Assembly (NCBI GenBank): GCA_013388745.1 | Contig: JACAER010000056.1 | Location: 54,958-118,957 of the forward strand | From: Chloroflexota bacterium | GTDB taxonomy: Bacteria; Chloroflexota; Anaerolineae; Aggregatilineales; Phototrophicaceae | Reading direction: 5' to 3' | DNA length: 64,000 nt | Part shown: positions 59,859 to 64,000 of the stretch, piece by piece | Position numbering within the stretch: the stretch's first letter is position 1 | How the letters are laid out: every line of letters begins with the position of its first letter | The notes under the pieces: model-generated | Told to the model about the DNA's origin: nothing | Seen by the model: only the letters and a program-made list of their open reading frames with translations | The model's database searches: none | Made by a program: the position numbers and the translations under genes

Positions 59859-61526
59859 ATGCTAGAAAAGTCCAGAGCCAGGTATCGATGCTCCCTGTGG
59901 TCGCTCTGGGTTGGGCGCGGGGTAGTTAGCGAGTGGATCGGGATTGTGCCGTATCGTTCAACGGGTGGTCGTCGGAATAATGTACAGATTGGTGTCGGGC
60001 GTTCGATCTGGGCGGGCACGCCGCCTTCGCCCATTCCCGAAAGAGTGCTGGATGGGATACCGGGCTGCGCGGCGTGGTTAGCGCTGCTGCTGTCGATTGC
60101 GGCGGCTGTGGCCTTCCCGCGCGCCCTGTTGTTTGTGGCGGCGCTGCTGGGGCTGTATTCGGCGGTGCGTTTTCTGTTCGCGGGGATCGCCAATGTGCGC
60201 GGCCTGCGCCTGATTCACCAGTGGGAGCAGATCGACTGGCGCACCCGCTACTGCGACGAAAAAGATGCGGTCTCTGGGGTGCTGGCGTGGGACGATGTGC
60301 AGCACGTCGTTATCATCCCCAACTATAAAGAACCGGCAGCCGTGCTGGAACGCACCCTGGAGGTGCTGGCGGCGCAGTATGAAGCGCGCCAGCGTCTAAC
60401 GATTGTGTTGGCGATGGAGGCTGCCGAAGAACGCTGCGCGGAAAAAGCCGAAGCGCTGCGCCAAAAATATCTGCAGCGCTTCGCCGCCTTTTACTATACG
60501 GTGCATCCACGCGGGCTGCCGGGTGAAATGCAGTGTAAATCCGCCAATCAGGCCTGGGCGGCGCGCTGGATTAAACGCCGGCTGGTAGACGAGATGGGCT
60601 ACAACCTTGATCACATCGTGGTAACGACCATGGATGCCGATACCCGCTGGCATCGCCATTATTTTTATGCGCTCACCTATTTGTTTGCTATCAATCCCCA
60701 GCGCTACCTGCGTTTCTGGCAGGGGCCGATTCGCTATCACGGCAACATCTGGGAGATCAACCCGCTGATGCGGCTGGTGAACGCCTATGCGACGGCCTTT
60801 GAACTGGCCTACCTGGCGGCCCCGTGGTGGATGCCGCTGCCCATGTCGTCGTATTCGCTCAGCCTGCGCCTGCTGGACAGCAGCGGCTATTGGGATACCG
60901 ACGTGATCGCCGACGAATGGCACATGTTCATCAAAGCCTATTTCGCGCGCGGCGGTGATGTGCAGCTCATCCCGGTCTTTTTGCCGTTTCTGGCCGACGC
61001 CACGACCGGCGTCGATCTGTGGGATGCCATCAAGAACCGCTACCAGCAAACACTGCGCCATGCCTGGGGCAGCAAAGAAGTCGGCTTTACGATCGCGCGC
61101 ATGTTGGAACACCCGGAAATGCGCTTTTTGCCGGCGTTTAATCTGTTGGCGCGCATCGCCCACGATATTCTGCTGGCGGGCGCGGGCTGGATTATCCTCA
61201 CCGCCGGCTCGCAGCTTCCGCTGTGGATTCACCCGGCGCTGTTGCAGCAGATTCTCAGCGAAGGCTTCAATAATCCGACGTTCACGCTGCTGCAAGTCTC
61301 GTTTTTCACCGTCTCGATTCTGGGCATCGTCTTCTGGTATCAGGATGTGATGGTGCGTCCGCCGCGCACGCAGGCCATCACTTTTTGGGAGCGCGTGCTG
61401 ACGCTGCTCAGTTTCCCGCTGCTGCCGCTGCTGACACTGCTTTTTGTGGCGCTGCCCGTGCTGCAAGCGCAAACGCGCCTGCTGGTGGGCGTGCCGCTGC
61501 AATTCCGCGTGACCAAGAAGCTGTGA
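59859..61526 (+). CDS. Membrane glycosyltransferase (GT2-like)
   Basis: This 555-residue protein has two helices near 70-115, then a GT-A type catalytic region with VVIIPNYKEPAAVLERTLEV, MDADTRWHRHYFYAL (DxD) and DTDVIADEWHMFIKAYF, and three to four C-terminal helices. It probably makes or exports a surface polysaccharide or glycolipid. The ATG at 59859 is chosen; an upstream frame to 59805 also exists, and the real start may be further in, because the first 60 residues are not typical. TATAAT at 59833-59838 could be its -10. Confidence 0.82.
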   Translation: MLEKSRARYRCSLWSLWVGRGVVSEWIGIVPYRSTGGRRNNVQIGVGRSIWAGTPPSPIPERVLDGIPGCAAWLALLLSIAAAVAFPRALLFVAALLGLYSAVRFLFAGIANVRGLRLIHQWEQIDWRTRYCDEKDAVSGVLAWDDVQHVVIIPNYKEPAAVLERTLEVLAAQYEARQRLTIVLAMEAAEERCAEKAEALRQKYLQRFAAFYYTVHPRGLPGEMQCKSANQAWAARWIKRRLVDEMGYNLDHIVVTTMDADTRWHRHYFYALTYLFAINPQRYLRFWQGPIRYHGNIWEINPLMRLVNAYATAFELAYLAAPWWMPLPMSSYSLSLRLLDSSGYWDTDVIADEWHMFIKAYFARGGDVQLIPVFLPFLADATTGVDLWDAIKNRYQQTLRHAWGSKEVGFTIARMLEHPEMRFLPAFNLLARIAHDILLAGAGWIILTAGSQLPLWIHPALLQQILSEGFNNPTFTLLQVSFFTVSILGIVFWYQDVMVRPPRTQAITFWERVLTLLSFPLLPLLTLLFVALPVLQAQTRLLVGVPLQFRVTKKL

Positions 61527-61755
61527 AACTTATGCCTGCGCGCCGCCCGCGCGCAGCAGCGACCACGAGGCGTATGCGGTGATTTAGTAATTAATGACCT
61601 GACACCCTTCAGCCGCCAGTTCACTGATTTGAACTGGTGCCCTGAGCTTGAGCCGGCGGCGCTAAAATGTCTTTTGTCCGCCCTGACCCCTCCCTAGCGC
61701 AAAACCAGACTTTGGGGTTGTTTCGCAGCGCGCGCGCGTGTGTTATACTGGCGCT

Positions 61756-61989
61756 ATGAACGATAAATTGGCCTGGATTGATACTGTACGCGCGCACGGC
61801 ATGGAAAATATGCTGGGTGCGGCGCTCGACGCGCTCGAACCGTTCGGGGCGCTGGCGGCACAGGCGCTGTGGGTCTTACAGCCCGGTCTGGGCCTGCTGC
61901 TGCCGCGCGCGGCGCTGGAGGATGTGGCGCACGCGCTGGAAGAACCGGGCGGCATCGAGCGCCTGCGCGCATCTTTATTTGAAGACTAG
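61756..61989 (+). CDS. Small hypothetical protein
   Basis: This 77-residue protein is Ala/Leu-rich and helical (AHGMENMLGAALDALEPFG, then ARAALEDVAHALEEPGG). I do not recognise the family. TATACT at 61744-61749 lies only six bases before the ATG, so the mRNA may be leaderless. The two following genes are close, suggesting an operon. Confidence 0.6.
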   Translation: MNDKLAWIDTVRAHGMENMLGAALDALEPFGALAAQALWVLQPGLGLLLPRAALEDVAHALEEPGGIERLRASLFED

Positions 61990-62025
61990 TTGATCGCGAA
62001 TCGTCTACAGAGCTCAGGGGGCAGC

Positions 62026-62823
62026 GTGGACAGCACCACTCAGGTAAGCGCTATTCTCATTTTGCTGCTGACACTGGTCGTCAACGTGCTTTTTTCGCGG
62101 CGGCGGCGGCAGCCGTTCGGGCTGCGCAGCATCCCGGCTTTCGCCCTGCTCACGCCGACGATTGGCGCGGCGATCGAAGCCAACCACCCGCTGCACCTGT
62201 CGTATGGCAGCAGCGCGCTGGGCGGCGAAAACACTGTGCTGGCCCTGGCGAGCAGCGAACTGTTCTATCAGGTGGCGCGGCAGGCGGCCATCGGCGATAC
62301 GACGCCGATTCTGACGACCAGCGCGCCGAGCACCCTGCCGCTGGCGCAGGATACACTGCGCCGCGCCTATCAGTCGCGCGGGCTGCTCAACCGCTATCAT
62401 TACAGCAGCGCGCGCTGGTATCCCGCCGGGCCACGTTCACTGGCTTTTGCCGCCGCGCTGACCTCCATGCTGCGCGATGATGATGTGCATGCCAGCGTGC
62501 TGGTGGGCGGGTTCGGCAGCGAACTGGCGCTGATCGCCGAAGCCGCCGCGCGCCGCGACCAAACCCTGATCGCCGCCAGCGACCAGCCGGAAGGTCAGGC
62601 TATCGCCTATGTGCTGGCCGATGAAGCCCTGATCGGCGAGGAAATGTTCGCCGCCGGCGCCTATCTGGACGAAAATCCGCGCGCCAGCGCCAACGCCGCC
62701 GTGAGCGATGTGCTGCGCTGGCTGCTGGTGTTGGCGCTGGTCGTTGCCACCTTGAGCGCCGGCAATCAGGCCTTCGCCCAACTGCTGGGCGAACTGCTGG
62801 CCCGTCTTCAGGGAGGCGGGTAA
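62026..62823 (+). CDS. DUF6754-type membrane protein
   Basis: This 265-residue protein has an N-terminal helix (VSAILILLLTLVVNVLF) and a C-terminal helix (WLLVLALVVATLSAGNQAFA) around a soluble core. Core phrases are TPTIGAAIEANHPLHLSYGS, VLVGGFGSELALIAEAA and ALIGEEMFAAGAYL, which I recall from the DUF6754 proteins of Anaerolineae. The function is unknown. The GTG at 62026 follows AGGGGG; a TTG at 61990 is an alternative. Confidence 0.7.
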   Translation: MDSTTQVSAILILLLTLVVNVLFSRRRRQPFGLRSIPAFALLTPTIGAAIEANHPLHLSYGSSALGGENTVLALASSELFYQVARQAAIGDTTPILTTSAPSTLPLAQDTLRRAYQSRGLLNRYHYSSARWYPAGPRSLAFAAALTSMLRDDDVHASVLVGGFGSELALIAEAAARRDQTLIAASDQPEGQAIAYVLADEALIGEEMFAAGAYLDENPRASANAAVSDVLRWLLVLALVVATLSAGNQAFAQLLGELLARLQGGG

Positions 62824-63486
62824 ATGCGAGTACGCTTTGGCGCGCTGCTGCCTTCGGCCATCGCCATCGGCTTTGGCCTGCTGACACTGATCGGCCTGCT
62901 GGCGGGCGGTGATGGCAGCCTCTTCGATTTATTGACCACCTTGTTTTTGCAAATTGTTGTCATCACTGTGGCGCTGGCGTTTTTGCTCGGCATTCTTAAT
63001 TTGCTGCTGGTGCATCTGGGGCGCCTGTTCGGGCGCAAACGCGGCGCGCTTTACAGCCTGGTGCTGCTGCTGAGCTTTGTGCTGGCGCTGACCCTGGCGA
63101 TTCTGGAGCGCACGGGTGGCCTACCCGCCAGGCCCGCCGGTGAACGCCCGCTGAGCATGATTCTGCTGGAAACCGTCCAGGTGTCGATTGAATCGGCGCT
63201 GGCGGGGCTGCTGGTCTTCGCGCTGGTCTATGGCGCGTATCGGATGCTGCGCCGCCGTGTGACGTGGGGCGGGCTGTTGTTCCTCGCCGCGCTGCTCACC
63301 GTGCTGCTGGGCGAAATCGCCGCGCGCGGAGTGTTCGAGTCGCCGCTGCTGCTTTCGTTCCGCACTTGGCTGAGCAGCGTGCCGGTCAGTGCCGGGGCGC
63401 GCGGCCTGCTGCTGGGCATCGCGCTGGCGACAGTCATCGCCGGGGTGCGCGTATTGATCGGTCAAGACCGCTCTTACCGCGAGTAG
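62824..63486 (+). CDS. Multi-helix membrane protein, unknown
   Basis: This 220-residue protein has about six hydrophobic helices (AIAIGFGLLTLIGLLAG, IVVITVALAFLLGILNLLLV, LVLLLSFVLALTLAIL and others). It begins directly after the stop of the DUF6754-type gene, so the two are co-translated and probably form one membrane complex. Confidence 0.75.
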   Translation: MRVRFGALLPSAIAIGFGLLTLIGLLAGGDGSLFDLLTTLFLQIVVITVALAFLLGILNLLLVHLGRLFGRKRGALYSLVLLLSFVLALTLAILERTGGLPARPAGERPLSMILLETVQVSIESALAGLLVFALVYGAYRMLRRRVTWGGLLFLAALLTVLLGEIAARGVFESPLLLSFRTWLSSVPVSAGARGLLLGIALATVIAGVRVLIGQDRSYRE

Positions 63487-63494
63487 GATGAATC

Positions 63495-64000
63495 ATGAGC
63501 GATAAGTTTAACGACGATTTTTCCTGGCTGACCGATCCCGATGATCCCGAAAATAAGGATCAGCCGTCGCCCGATTCCGATGACCTGGCATGGCAGCAGG
63601 GCGGCCAGCGCCCCAGCGGCGAAAGCGGCGGCAGTCTGGGCTTTACCGGGCAGCTCTCGTGGAAGCAGGACGCGGGGGATGAGTCTGCGCCGGGCGACGA
63701 TGAGCAGGGCTTCGACTGGCAGGAAGACGAGGGCGAGAACCAGCCCTATAAACCGAGCCGCACCGGACTCACCGGGCAGCTTTCGTGGCAGCGCGAAAAC
63801 GCCCCACAAAAATCGTCCGAAGACTGGCTGAACGATCTTGCCAGCGTGATGGGCAAAATGTCCGACACCCAAGACGATGACGACAGCGGCGCGGGCGATA
63901 CCCCCGCCGCTGCTGCTGATATGCCCGATTGGCTGCGCGGGGCCGCGCCCCCCGCCGCCCCCGGCCGCGCGCCACAGCCACCGCCGCCCGCCGCCGAGGA
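63495..64000 (+). CDS. Acidic, disordered protein with FTGQLSW repeats (cut by window end)
   Basis: From ATG 63495 the frame is open for 168 codons to the window end. The sequence is rich in Asp, Glu, Gly and Pro, with repeated motifs GFTGQLSWKQD and GLTGQLSWQREN, and short DWLN / DWLRG motifs. No domain is visible yet. It follows the membrane genes by eight bases and is part of the same operon. The DWL-type motifs may be docking sites; that is a guess. Confidence 0.7.
   Translation, partial: MSDKFNDDFSWLTDPDDPENKDQPSPDSDDLAWQQGGQRPSGESGGSLGFTGQLSWKQDAGDESAPGDDEQGFDWQEDEGENQPYKPSRTGLTGQLSWQRENAPQKSSEDWLNDLASVMGKMSDTQDDDDSGAGDTPAAAADMPDWLRGAAPPAAPGRAPQPPPPAAE

Overview
The window looks like a piece of a bacterial chromosome from the Chloroflexota, probably near the class Anaerolineae. 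This is inferred from gene style, not from a marker gene: Thr/Pro-rich linkers in secreted proteins, a TIR-WD40 receptor-like protein, PPC-domain lipoproteins, a DUF6754-type membrane protein and a MurF-like ligase with a membrane N-terminus. The left half (about 1-32.4 kb) looks accessory: transport and catabolic operons, two metal or thiol loci, regulators, insertion-sequence scars and several broken genes. The right half (about 32.5-64 kb) is richer in GC by eye and carries core genes (sdh, pcrA, rplI, rpmF, fabD, mur/ddl). A tRNA-Ala(CGC) gene at 32426-32501 lies at the change-over, with its 3' end facing the accessory side.

Left half. After the 3' end of moaA comes a thiol/metal locus (779-4694): TauE/SafE-like permease, ArsR regulator, small thioredoxin, DUF318 (ArsP-like) permease and a thioredoxin-VKOR pair. 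Three of these genes carry lesions. Next is a scar region (4.7-5.5 kb) with an ISAs1-type remnant, a TetR remnant and an intact 24-bp palindromic operator. A secreted SH3-domain protein follows, then a TetR gene divergent from an ArsM-like methyltransferase, and a DinB gene between two copies of a 92-bp repeat. From 9.9 to 15.3 kb an IclR-regulated operon encodes an Opp/Dpp-type importer and an N-acetylneuraminate-lyase-like aldolase. From 15.6 to 24.0 kb an eight-gene operon combines a sugar ABC importer with a class II aldolase, a DUF1537 four-carbon-acid sugar kinase, an Asp/Glu-racemase-family protein and a two-subunit transketolase. It is divergent from a GntR/FCD regulator and has two TGTATACA operators.

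From 25.1 to 32.4 kb there is a copper-type locus: NarL-type two-component system, His-rich exported protein, CopC-CopD-PCuAC fusion, MbnP, and an MbnH-like di-heme enzyme with a degenerate PCuAC-like domain at its N-terminus. This is my best candidate for a little-described system. The sugar-acid operon is the second.

Right half. Tandem promoters drive sdhCD (fused), sdhA and sdhB. Then come pcrA with a duplicated C-terminal module, a RodZ-like protein, ribosomal protein L9, a free-standing alanyl-tRNA editing protein and an R2lox oxidase with a long leader. A TIR-TM-WD40 protein faces a BMP-type lipoprotein across a REP-like palindrome. The group rpmF/fabD is divergent from a cell-wall cluster: MurA-like protein lacking key residues, alpha/beta hydrolase, membrane MurF-like ligase and Ddl. 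The window closes with a PPC lipoprotein, an SDR reductase, an OmpR-type regulator, a membrane glycosyltransferase and a run of Anaerolineae-style membrane genes, the last cut by the window end.
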